From NCBI GenBank assembly GCA_910584545.1, contig CAJUBC010000039.1, forward strand, positions 1 to 23,252: 23,252 bases of DNA, read 5' to 3'. Positions 6,719 through 15,211 of the stretch are shown here, in pieces. Below the pieces are notes generated by a model. The model worked only from the letters and a program-made list of their open reading frames with translations. It ran no database searches and was not told the DNA's origin. Numbering within the stretch: position 1 is the stretch's first letter; each line of letters begins with the position of its first letter. The position numbers and the translations under genes were made by a program. Source of the DNA: an uncultured Muribaculaceae bacterium. GTDB lineage: Bacteria > Bacteroidota > Bacteroidia > Bacteroidales > Muribaculaceae.

Positions 6719-6735
6719 GGTGGTGATTCGTTAGT
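6719..6735 (-). repeat. Leader repeat element, copy A
   Basis: Minus-strand ACTAACGAATCACCACC, the upstream copy in the leader, 207 bp from copy B. It is placed to act as an antiterminator by pairing with the inverted copy at 6575-6591. Confidence 0.9.
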
Positions 6736-6796
6736 CAGAGAAAGCTAAAACACTTTCCATTATGTCTTGTCAATGGCTACTAAGCCAATGACGTCA

Positions 6797-6827
6797 CAAA
6801 TTTACGAAATTTTTCTGAGAGGGCAAG
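6797..6827 (-). promoter_or_regulatory. Bacteroidetes-type promoter of the lipoprotein/zinc-ribbon operon
   Basis: Minus-strand CTTG (6827-6824), 19 nt spacer, TAAATTTG (6804-6797). The -7 element fits TAnnTTTG exactly and the -33 element differs by one base. The predicted transcript start near 6790 places a hairpin at the very 5' end of the RNA. Between this promoter and the terminator at 6937-6988 (about 6830-6936) I see nothing else. Confidence 0.6.
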
Positions 6828-6936
6828 CATCTTTGAATAACATAAATGTACGACACTCTAAGGAAATCAAGCATTCAATCGGGATCTTTTTCTTCAAGCA
6901 GGGACGAATGGCGGGGTCGTTTCTTCCAAAACTGGC

Positions 6937-6988
6937 AAAAAGAGAATCCACGGCTGACTCAGCGAGTCAGCCGTGGACAGCTCTTTTT
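6937..6988. terminator. Strong bidirectional intrinsic terminator
   Basis: A perfect 14-bp inverted repeat, TCCACGGCTGACTC (6947-6960) and GAGTCAGCCGTGGA (6964-6977), has a 3-nt loop and is flanked by AAAAAGAG on the left and CTCTTTTT on the right. The T run on each strand lets it stop transcription both ways. On the minus strand it lies about 30 bases past the S23 gene stop. It is the first clear terminator after guaA, so it may end the purine transcript. Confidence 0.9.
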
Positions 6989-7020
6989 AATTTTGAATGT
7001 TTAATTTTGAATGTTGAATT
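6986..7020. repeat. Left AATTTTGAAT repeat bounding the S23 gene
   Basis: Two tandem copies of TTTAATTTTGAATG (6986-6999 and 7000-7013) are followed by TTGAATT, giving AATGTTGAAT across the junction. The same words occur inverted on the other side of the S23 gene (7379-7440). The last bases touch its stop codon. Confidence 0.8.
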
Positions 7021-7378
7021 ATTTGCTTCGGAGGGATTTGGTGATGGAGACGAGTAGCTTCAGGATTGCAGTGCAATCGGCATTAATGCTGTCGTATTCA
7101 TCATGATTAAGGTAATCTGTCAGATAAAGCAGCTTGAGCCAGTATTCGGACTCACGGGCCTCCTTCAAGGCAATGTAGACTTTGGCTTCGAATTCCTTCT
7201 GCGAAACAGCCTCCTGAGCCTCGTTAAGATTGGCCCCTACTGATGTCCCGCATCTAAGCAGTTGCTTTGAAAGGACGGATTCCAGTTTCTCATCGCGGAG
7301 ATACTTATAAAGCTTGACAATACGCACAGCGAAGTCCATAGACTTCTTCAGAACAATATTGTCCTCACCACGTCCCAT
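7019..7378 (-). CDS. Four-helix-bundle protein, S23 / 23S rRNA intervening-sequence family
   Basis: At 119 aa this is the usual length of the family. Recognisable features are DFAVRIVKLYKYL near the start, LLRCGTSVGANLNEAQEA (about 41-58), and KEARESEYWLKLLYLTDYL (about 72-90), the signature central helices. Family members were first seen inside inserts of 23S rRNA genes; relatives include the Avd accessory protein of diversity-generating retroelements. The function of free-standing copies is unknown. I see no reverse transcriptase or template repeat nearby, so a retroelement role is not supported. The gene follows guaA after 62 nt of AT-rich repeats and is bounded by inverted AATTTTGAAT repeats on both sides, suggesting that it arrived as a small unit. 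It may be transcribed by read-through from guaA. Confidence 0.9.
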   Translation of the reverse strand: MGRGEDNIVLKKSMDFAVRIVKLYKYLRDEKLESVLSKQLLRCGTSVGANLNEAQEAVSQKEFEAKVYIALKEARESEYWLKLLYLTDYLNHDEYDSINADCTAILKLLVSITKSLRSK

Positions 7379-7440
7379 AATTCAAAATTTTCAAGCGCTA
7401 TTAATTCAAAATTCAAAATTCCCCATTCAACATTATTCGC
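7379..7440. repeat. Right ATTCAAAATT repeat bounding the S23 gene
   Basis: ATTCAAAATT occurs three times (7380-7389, 7404-7413, 7411-7420), followed by ATTCAACATT (7426-7435). These are the reverse complements of the words at 6986-7020. The stretch fills the whole gap between the S23 start and the guaA stop. Confidence 0.8.
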
Positions 7441-8967
7441 TTACTCCCACTCGATTGTGGCTGGCGGCTTGGATGAGATGTCGTAGACTACGCGGTTCAC
7501 GCCGCGGACGTGGTTGATGATGTCGTTGCTCACCTGCGCGAGGAACTCGTAAGGGAGATGTACCCAGTCGGCTGTCATGCCGTCGGTCGAGATCACGGCG
7601 CGGAGCGCTACGGTGTTCTCGTATGTGCGGGCATCGCCCATCACTCCTACCGAACGTACCGGCAGAAGGATTGTGCCTGCCTGCCATACCTTGTCGTAGA
7701 GACCCTCGCGGCGCAGCCCGTCGATGAAGATCCTGTCGGCCTGCTGCAGGATGTCGACCTTCTCCGGCGTCACCTCTCCGAGCACGCGGATTCCAAGTCC
7801 CGGTCCCGGGAAGGGATGGCGGCCGAGCAGGTGCTGTGGCATCTTGAGCTCGCGTCCCACGCGGCGCACTTCATCCTTGAACAGCAGACGCAGCGGCTCT
7901 ACGATCTTCAGGTTCATCTCCTTGGGAAGTCCTCCCACATTATGGTGCGACTTGATGGTGGCCGAAGGACCTTTCACCGAGCAGCTCTCTATCACATCAG
8001 GATAGATGGTGCCTTGGGCGAGCCACTTCGCTCCACCGATCTTCTTAGCCTCGGCGTTGAACACCTCCACGAAGTCGCGGCCGATAATCTTGCGCTTCTG
8101 CTCCGGATCGGTGACACCCTTGAGGTCGGCGAAGAACCGGTCCGCCGCATTCACGCCGCGAACGTTAAGCCCCATGTCCTTGTAGGACTCCATCACCTCG
8201 GCGAACTCATCCTTGCGGAGAAGTCCCGAGTCGACGAAAATGCAGTGGAGGTTGCTGCCGATGGCCTTGTGGAGAAGCATGGCGGCAACCGATGAATCCA
8301 CGCCTCCGGAGAGACCGAGGATCACGGTGTCGTCGCCGAGTTTCTCGCGCAGTCCCGACACAGTCTCGGTGATGAAGGACGCGGGGCTCCACTCGCCGGT
8401 GCAGCCGCAGATATCCATAACGAAATTGCGGAGCAGCGTCATGCCGTGGGTGGAATGGTACACCTCGGGATGGAACTGTATGCCCCAGGTGCGCTCACCC
8501 TCCACACGGAAGGCGGCGCAACGCACATGCTCCGTGCTGCCGATGATATGGAACGACTCCGGAGCCTCGGTGATGGTGTCGCCGTGCGACATCCATACCT
8601 GCGAGGGGGAGGGGAGGGCCCGCATCAGCGGATCCTCTGCATCGACCACGTCAAGCATGGCGCGGCCATATTCCCTGGCGGGAGCCGACTGCACCGTACC
8701 GCCCGCGAGGCGGGCAAGGTATTGCGCGCCGTAGCACACTCCCAACAGCGGAAGCTTACCGCGGAACGCGTCGAGCGAAGGTGCGGGAGCGTCCGCGTCC
8801 GTCACGGAGTAGGGACTTCCCGAGAGTATGACGCCGAGCGTATCGGTGTCGATCTCCGGGATGTGGTTGAACGGGTGGATCTCGCAATACACGTTGAGCT
8901 CACGCACGCGGCGCGCTATCAGCTGAGTGTACTGCGACCCGAAATCTATGATAAGTATCTTTTGCAT
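7441..8967 (-). CDS. guaA: GMP synthase (glutamine-hydrolysing)
   Basis: Converts XMP, ATP and glutamine to GMP, the last step of guanylate synthesis, in the cytosol. At 508 aa it is full length. The N-terminal class I glutamine amidotransferase has the nucleophile in GVCYGAQ (C78) and the His/Glu pair in FHPEV (H166, E168). The ATP-pyrophosphatase P-loop is LSGGVDSS (219-226). The C-terminal dimerisation domain ends in KPPATIEWE, as usual. It is the last gene of the ten-gene purine run, 21 nt after guaB, whose product XMP is its substrate. I see no terminator directly after it; the next clear one lies past the S23 gene. Confidence 0.98.
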   Translation of the reverse strand: MQKILIIDFGSQYTQLIARRVRELNVYCEIHPFNHIPEIDTDTLGVILSGSPYSVTDADAPAPSLDAFRGKLPLLGVCYGAQYLARLAGGTVQSAPAREYGRAMLDVVDAEDPLMRALPSPSQVWMSHGDTITEAPESFHIIGSTEHVRCAAFRVEGERTWGIQFHPEVYHSTHGMTLLRNFVMDICGCTGEWSPASFITETVSGLREKLGDDTVILGLSGGVDSSVAAMLLHKAIGSNLHCIFVDSGLLRKDEFAEVMESYKDMGLNVRGVNAADRFFADLKGVTDPEQKRKIIGRDFVEVFNAEAKKIGGAKWLAQGTIYPDVIESCSVKGPSATIKSHHNVGGLPKEMNLKIVEPLRLLFKDEVRRVGRELKMPQHLLGRHPFPGPGLGIRVLGEVTPEKVDILQQADRIFIDGLRREGLYDKVWQAGTILLPVRSVGVMGDARTYENTVALRAVISTDGMTADWVHLPYEFLAQVSNDIINHVRGVNRVVYDISSKPPATIEWE

Positions 8968-8988
8968 CTTATGTCTGTTTCCGGGTTA

Positions 8989-10461
8989 TCAGTTCCCGGG
9001 TGAATAGTTGGGAGCCTCCTTGGTGATGGTCACGTCGTGCGGATGGTTCTCGATGACCGCGGCCGAGGTGATGCGCACGAACTTGGCGTCGTGCAATGCC
9101 TCGATGTCCTTGGCTCCGCAGTAACCCATACCGGAACGGAGACCTCCGATGAGCTGGTAGACCGTCTCTCCGAGGGTGCCCTTGTAAGGTACACGTGCCA
9201 CGATTCCTTCCGGAACGAATTTCGACGAGTCGGTCTGGTCATTCTGGAAGTAGCGGTCCTTGGAGCCGGCCTGCATGGCCTCTACGGAGCCCATGCCGCG
9301 ATAAGACTTGAACTTACGTCCGTTGTAGATGATTGTCTCGCCCGGAGATTCCTCCACGCCGGCGAACATAGAGCCCATCATCACGGAGTCGCCGCCGGCC
9401 GCGAGAGCCTTGACGATGTCGCCCGAATAGCGGAGACCGCCGTCGGCGATCACCGGCACTCCATGACGGTGGGCGGCCTTGGCTGCGTCGTAGATGGCTG
9501 TGAGCTGTGGCACTCCGACACCGGCCACGATACGTGTGGTGCAGATAGAGCCCGGGCCGATGCCCACCTTGATGCCGTCCGCACCCGCCTCTACGAGGAA
9601 TTCGGCAGCCTCGGCAGTGGCGATGTTGCCCACGACCACGTCGATCTGCGGGAATTTCTCCTTGACAGCCTTGAGCGTGCGGACCACGTTGGCCGAATGC
9701 CCGTGCGCGGTGTCGATGACGACAGCGTCAACGCCGTTCTCAACAAGGGCGGTGACCCTTTCGAGAGTGTCGCCGGTAACGCCGACGCCGGCTGCGACGC
9801 GAAGTCTTCCCTTCGAATCCTTGCAGGCGTTGGGGAACTCGCTGATCTTTGTGATGTCGCGATATGTGATGAGGCCCACCAGACGGTTGTCGTCGTCGAC
9901 AACCGGGAGCTTCTCTATCTTGTTCTCAAGCAGTATCTGCGAAGCCTCGGCAAGGTCCTGTTTCTTGGTGGTGACAAGATTCCCGGAAGTCATGACCTCG
10001 CCGACGGGGAGGTTCATGTCCCTCTGGAAACGGAGGTCCCTGTTGGTAAGGATACCGATCAGATGGCGGTCGGCGTCCACCACCGGTATGCCGCCGATGC
10101 GGTTCTCACGCATCAGACGCAGCGCGTCGGCCACGGTCTCTTCGCGGGTGATGGTGACAGGATCGTAGATCATGCCCGAGTCCGCGCGTTTCACCTTACG
10201 CACCTGCGCTGCCTGACTTGCGATGGGCATGTTCTTGTGGATCACGCCGATACCTCCTTCGCGGGCGATCGCTATCGCCATCTGGGCCTCGGTCACCGTA
10301 TCCATGGCCGCCGACACCAGCGGGATGTTCAGCGTGATGTTGCGCGAGAAACGGCTCTTCAGGTTCACCATGTTGGGTGTCACTTCGGAAAACGCCGGGA
10401 TGAGAAGCACATCGTCGAACGTGAACCCTTCCTGTTTGATTTTATCTTCTATAAATGACAT
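8989..10461 (-). CDS. guaB: Inosine-5'-monophosphate dehydrogenase
   Basis: Oxidises IMP to XMP with NAD+, the committed step toward GMP, in the cytosol. At 490 aa it is full length with the usual insertion of two CBS domains at about 95-205 (IGGIPVVDADRHLIGILTNRDL and EKLPVVDDDNRLVGLITYRDI), which bind adenine or guanine nucleotides as an allosteric module. The catalytic cysteine is C307 in GIGPGSICTTR. The IMP-binding loop SYRGMGS (387-392) and the mobile flap segment EGIVARVPYKG (418-428) are present. It lies 12 nt after purA and 21 nt before guaA, so both branches from IMP are made from one transcript. Confidence 0.98.
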   Translation of the reverse strand: MSFIEDKIKQEGFTFDDVLLIPAFSEVTPNMVNLKSRFSRNITLNIPLVSAAMDTVTEAQMAIAIAREGGIGVIHKNMPIASQAAQVRKVKRADSGMIYDPVTITREETVADALRLMRENRIGGIPVVDADRHLIGILTNRDLRFQRDMNLPVGEVMTSGNLVTTKKQDLAEASQILLENKIEKLPVVDDDNRLVGLITYRDITKISEFPNACKDSKGRLRVAAGVGVTGDTLERVTALVENGVDAVVIDTAHGHSANVVRTLKAVKEKFPQIDVVVGNIATAEAAEFLVEAGADGIKVGIGPGSICTTRIVAGVGVPQLTAIYDAAKAAHRHGVPVIADGGLRYSGDIVKALAAGGDSVMMGSMFAGVEESPGETIIYNGRKFKSYRGMGSVEAMQAGSKDRYFQNDQTDSSKFVPEGIVARVPYKGTLGETVYQLIGGLRSGMGYCGAKDIEALHDAKFVRITSAAVIENHPHDVTITKEAPNYSPGN

Positions 10462-10473
10462 ATATTGGGATTT

Positions 10474-11769
10474 TTAAAATTTTTCGAGTTCCTTGTCGAC
10501 GATGATGGTCTGTCTGCGGTCGGGACCCACGGAAATCATGCCGATCTGCACTCCGGTGAGCTCGGCGAGTTTCTCCACGTACTTCCTGGCGTTCTCCGGA
10601 AGTTCCTCGTATGTCCTGCAGCCTGTGATGTCCTCTGTCCATCCGGGCATCTCGATGTACACAGGTTTGCAGCGCTCGAGAGCGGCGATGGTCGAGGGGG
10701 GATTCTTGATCCGGCATCCGTCCAGCTCGTAGTCTGTGCAGATACTGATTGTATCGAGACCGGTGAGCACGTCGAGGAGCATTATCGCCCAGTCCGTGAT
10801 ACCGCCGAGCTGAGCCGTATAGCGGGCGACTACGGCGTCGAACCATCCGATGCGGCGTGGGCGTCCGGTGACGGTGCCGTACTCATGGCCACGCTCGCGG
10901 ATACCGTCGCCTATGGTGTCGTGGAGTTCCGTGGGGAACGGACCGGAGCCGACGCGGGTGCAATAAGCTTTGGCCACTCCGACCACCTTGCGGACCCACT
11001 GGGGAGCGATACCGGCGCCGACGGGTACGGATGCCGCCGACGGACTCGAGGAGGTGACAAACGGATATGTGCCGTGGTCGATGCAGAGCATCATTCCCTG
11101 GGCGCCTTCGAAGAGCACTCGGTCATTGTCGGTACGCAGAGCCTCGTTGATGAGCTCGGATGTGTCGCAGATCATGGGAGCGAGTCTTTCGGCAAGCTTC
11201 ATGTACTGGTCGTACACCTCGTCGGCATTGAATGTCGGCAGACCGAGCATCTGCAGCTCGCGGTTCTTGACCTCGAGCGCGGCTTCCAGTCTCTCGCGGA
11301 AATATCCTGGATCGAGCAGGTCGCCCATCCTCAGGCCTACGCGGCTGTACTTGTCGCTGTAGGCGGGGCCGATCCCCTTCTTTGTGGTGCCGATCAGGGC
11401 TTTCCCTTTGCTCTGTTCGTAGGCGCCGTCGAGAAGCGGATGCCACGGCATCACCATCGCGGCACGAGATGATATGCGAAGCTTATAGTCGGTCACGCCG
11501 CGCTCCTGAAGCTTGTCGAGCTCGGCGCATACCGATACCGGATTGACCACCATGCCGTTGCCCATCACGTTGACGGTGGCCGGGTTGAAAATGCCCGAGG
11601 GTATGCTCTGCAGAGAGTATTTGTTGCCGTCGAACATCACGGTGTGTCCGGCGTTGTTGCCGCCCTGATAGCGCACCACCATGTCGGCGCGCGTGGCGAA
11701 ATAGTCCGTGATTTTCCCTTTTCCTTCGTCGCCCCATTGGGAGCCGACAACTACAAGAGTTTCTGACAT
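10474..11769 (-). CDS. purA: Adenylosuccinate synthase
   Basis: Joins IMP and aspartate using GTP to give adenylosuccinate, the first step of the AMP branch. At 431 aa it is full length. The start carries the signature GSQWGDEGKGK (9-19) with the catalytic Asp (D14). GGNNAGHT supplies the catalytic His (H42). GIGPAYSDKYSR, the CTRVGSGPFPTE loop and the GTP-binding end VGPDRRQTI are all present. It starts 2 nt after the stop of purB, which performs the next step, and is followed after 12 nt by guaB, so the two enzymes that compete for IMP are adjacent. Confidence 0.98.
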   Translation of the reverse strand: MSETLVVVGSQWGDEGKGKITDYFATRADMVVRYQGGNNAGHTVMFDGNKYSLQSIPSGIFNPATVNVMGNGMVVNPVSVCAELDKLQERGVTDYKLRISSRAAMVMPWHPLLDGAYEQSKGKALIGTTKKGIGPAYSDKYSRVGLRMGDLLDPGYFRERLEAALEVKNRELQMLGLPTFNADEVYDQYMKLAERLAPMICDTSELINEALRTDNDRVLFEGAQGMMLCIDHGTYPFVTSSSPSAASVPVGAGIAPQWVRKVVGVAKAYCTRVGSGPFPTELHDTIGDGIRERGHEYGTVTGRPRRIGWFDAVVARYTAQLGGITDWAIMLLDVLTGLDTISICTDYELDGCRIKNPPSTIAALERCKPVYIEMPGWTEDITGCRTYEELPENARKYVEKLAELTGVQIGMISVGPDRRQTIIVDKELEKF

Positions 11770-11771
11770 GA

Positions 11772-13067
11772 TTAGTCTATGTTGTTGCGTTTGAAGATAT
11801 AGTCCACGTTTTTAAGATAGTAGTCGAGCGTGAAGCATCCCTCCAGTTCCTCGGGAGTGAGGTTGGCCGTCACCGTCGGGTCTTCGCGAAGCAGGTCGAG
11901 ATAAGGCACTCCGGCAGCCATGGCGCGCATGGCGATAGGCTGCACGGTGTCGTATGCCTTCTCGCGGGCGAAGCCCTTGCCGATGAGTGCGTTCATCACG
12001 CGCTGGGCGAAAATCACGCCGTTGGTGATGTATATGTTGCTCTTCATCCTGTCCTCGAATACAGTGAGGTTGCCGAGGATGCGCATCATGCGGTTGAGCA
12101 TGTAGTCCAGAAGCATGGTGGCGTCCGGAAGGATGATGCGCTCCGTGGCCGAGTGCGAGATGTCGCGTTCATGCCACAGAGCCACGTTCTCGTAGGCCGT
12201 GGCCATGTATCCGCGGAGCACGCGGGCGCAGCCGCACATATTCTCCGATCCGATGGGGTTGCGTTTGTGGGGCATCGCGCTCGAACCTTTCTGGCCTTTG
12301 CCGAATGCCTCCTCCACCTCGTGCACCTCGGTGCGCTGCAGTCCGCGCACCTCCATGGCCATCTGCTCGATCGAGGCTCCGATCAGGGCTATGGTGGCCA
12401 GATAGTATGCGTGGCGGTCGCGCTGTATCACCTGGGTGGAGATGTCGGCGCTCTCTATGCCGAGTTTCTCGCAGACGTAGTCCTGCACGAACGGCGGGAT
12501 GTTGGCGAAGTTACCCACTGCGCCGCTGATCTTGCCGACCTCCACGCCGCGCGCGGCCTCGCGGAAGCGCTTGATGTTGCGCTGCATCTCCGCATGCCAG
12601 AGCACCCACTTGAGGCCGAAGGAGGTGATGTCGGCATGGATGCCGTGCGTACGTCCTATGCACGGAGTGTACTTGTATTTCTTCGCCTGTTCGCGGAGCA
12701 TCGCCGCGAAGCGGTCCAGGTCGTCGCGGAGGATGTCGTTGGCCTGACGGAGAAGATAGCCGTTGGCGGTGTCAACGACATCGGTCGAGGTGAGACCGTA
12801 ATGGATCCACTTGCGCTCCTCGCCGAGGCTCTCGCTCACGGCGCGGGTGAAGGCCACGATGTCGTGGCGGGTCTGCTCCTCTATCTCCTTGATGCGGGGA
12901 ATGCTGAAAGTGGCTTTCTCGCGCAGCTTCACTATGTCCTCGGCCGGAACCACTCCGAGTTCGCGCCATGCGTCGGCGGCGAGGATCTCCACCTCGAGGT
13001 AGGCGTCGAATTTATTCTGTTCGGTCCAGATCGCCCTCATCTCGGGGCGTGAATATCTTTCAATCAT
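11772..13067 (-). CDS. purB: Adenylosuccinate lyase
   Basis: A fumarase/aspartase-superfamily enzyme that cleaves both SAICAR to AICAR in the IMP pathway and adenylosuccinate to AMP. At 431 aa it is full length. The superfamily signature GSSAMPHKRNP is at 261-271, with the catalytic serine in its flexible loop. RTHG (139-142) carries the active-site histidine H141, and TRHDI (67-70) and HYGLTSTDVVDT (89-100) are the other conserved blocks. Its start codon overlaps the folD stop as ATGA, so translation of the two is probably coupled. Confidence 0.98.
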   Translation of the reverse strand: MIERYSRPEMRAIWTEQNKFDAYLEVEILAADAWRELGVVPAEDIVKLREKATFSIPRIKEIEEQTRHDIVAFTRAVSESLGEERKWIHYGLTSTDVVDTANGYLLRQANDILRDDLDRFAAMLREQAKKYKYTPCIGRTHGIHADITSFGLKWVLWHAEMQRNIKRFREAARGVEVGKISGAVGNFANIPPFVQDYVCEKLGIESADISTQVIQRDRHAYYLATIALIGASIEQMAMEVRGLQRTEVHEVEEAFGKGQKGSSAMPHKRNPIGSENMCGCARVLRGYMATAYENVALWHERDISHSATERIILPDATMLLDYMLNRMMRILGNLTVFEDRMKSNIYITNGVIFAQRVMNALIGKGFAREKAYDTVQPIAMRAMAAGVPYLDLLREDPTVTANLTPEELEGCFTLDYYLKNVDYIFKRNNID

Positions 13068-13924
13068 GATTTCTTACGGTTCATTTTCGAGAGGAAACAT
13101 TCCAGAGTATTCTCCATCAGACAGGCGCGGGTCATCGGGCCGACACCGCCGGGCACCGGTGTGATCACCGACGCTTTCGGAGCGACATGCTCGTAGTCCA
13201 CGTCTCCGGCGAGTTTGCCTGTCTCCGGATCGCGGTTCACCCCCACGTCGATCACAACCGCTCCGGGAGCCACCATCTCCTCGGTGACGAAACGGAGATG
13301 CCCTACGGCTGCCACGAGGATGTCGGCCTGGCGGCAGATCTCGGGAAGATTGCGGGTGCGGCTGTGGGCAATCGTCACGGTGGCGTTGCGGTCAAGGAGC
13401 ATCTTGGCCATGGGAAGGCCCACGATGTTGCTGCGGCCGATCACCACGGCGCGCTTACCCTCGATCTCCACTCCCGCCTCCTCGAGCATCTTGATCACCC
13501 CCTTGGGGGTGCAGGGATTCACGCAGGGATTCTTCTGCCACAGCGCGGCCACATTGAGCGGATGGAATCCGTCCACATCCTTCTCGTGGCTGATGGCGGC
13601 GATCACTTTGGACTCGTCGATATGCTTCGGCACAGGGAGCTGGACCAGGATGCCGTCCACACCTTCGTCGGCATTCAGGCTGGCGATGAGGTCAAGGAGT
13701 TCCTGCTCGGAGGTCGACTCGGGCATACGTATGGTCGTGCCTTTGAAACCTACCTGCTCGGCGTCCTTGCCTTTCGACTTTACGTATGACATGCTTGCCG
13801 GGTCCTCGCCGACGAGGATAACTACCTGATGAGGCACGCGGCCATATTCTTTCTCACACTCCTTCACTTTCTCCGCGATATCATGCTTGATGCGGAGCGC
13901 GAGGTCTTTTCCACTGATGATCAT
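13064..13924 (-). CDS. folD: Bifunctional methylenetetrahydrofolate dehydrogenase/cyclohydrolase
   Basis: Interconverts 5,10-methylene-THF and 10-formyl-THF with NADP. At 286 aa it is full length. The YxxxK active-site motif is YVKSK (Y47, K51), the second signature is DGILVQLPVP (90-99, with Q95), the Rossmann segment is VVIGRSNIVGLP (160-171), and PVPGGVGPMT (256-265) is near the end. It is a folate gene inside a purine cluster, and the reason is visible: PurH, encoded two genes upstream in transcription order, uses 10-formyl-THF. The 36-nt gap after purD is AT-rich against the GC-rich surroundings and could hold a minor promoter, but no good TTTG / TAnnTTTG pair is seen. Confidence 0.97.
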   Translation of the reverse strand: MIISGKDLALRIKHDIAEKVKECEKEYGRVPHQVVILVGEDPASMSYVKSKGKDAEQVGFKGTTIRMPESTSEQELLDLIASLNADEGVDGILVQLPVPKHIDESKVIAAISHEKDVDGFHPLNVAALWQKNPCVNPCTPKGVIKMLEEAGVEIEGKRAVVIGRSNIVGLPMAKMLLDRNATVTIAHSRTRNLPEICRQADILVAAVGHLRFVTEEMVAPGAVVIDVGVNRDPETGKLAGDVDYEHVAPKASVITPVPGGVGPMTRACLMENTLECFLSKMNRKKS

Positions 13925-13960
13925 TAGTCAGTTGTATTGAAAATTCATTTATAATTATTA

Positions 13961-15205
<1,245 letters not shown>

Positions 15206-15211
15206 CTTCTC

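Larger units (their letters stand above)
6470..6792 (-). promoter_or_regulatory. Long attenuator-like 5' leader of the lipoprotein/zinc-ribbon operon
   Basis: The leader runs about 320 nt from the predicted transcript start near 6790 to the lipoprotein ATG. In order on the RNA it has a 5' hairpin (6769-6792, 10 bp with one mismatch), a second small hairpin (6740-6757), element A (6719-6735), a 26-codon frame (6617-6697) with internal hairpins, the inverted element (6575-6591) forming the 5' arm of a terminator (6541-6588), element B (6512-6528), and a CGCCC/GGGCG hairpin before the start codon. Pairing of A with the inverted element, two 7-bp blocks around a small internal loop, excludes the terminator stem. 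This is the layout of a transcription attenuator. The signal it would sense is unknown. Confidence 0.55.

Noticed and set aside
6767..7057. 96-codon plus-strand frame
   Set aside because: It runs through the strong terminator hairpin and into the antisense end of the S23 gene.
7019..7378. Diversity-generating retroelement (Avd-like protein)
   Set aside because: No reverse transcriptase, template repeat or variable target gene is visible in the window.
7510..8295. Plus-strand frame of 261 codons opposite guaA
   Set aside because: Shadow of guaA; no domain, and neighbouring purine genes give similar shadows.
9037..10458. Long plus-strand open frame (473 codons) opposite guaB
   Set aside because: It is the antisense shadow of a GC-rich gene with clear IMP dehydrogenase motifs; the translation has no domain and is full of His/Asp/Val typical of reverse-strand reading.
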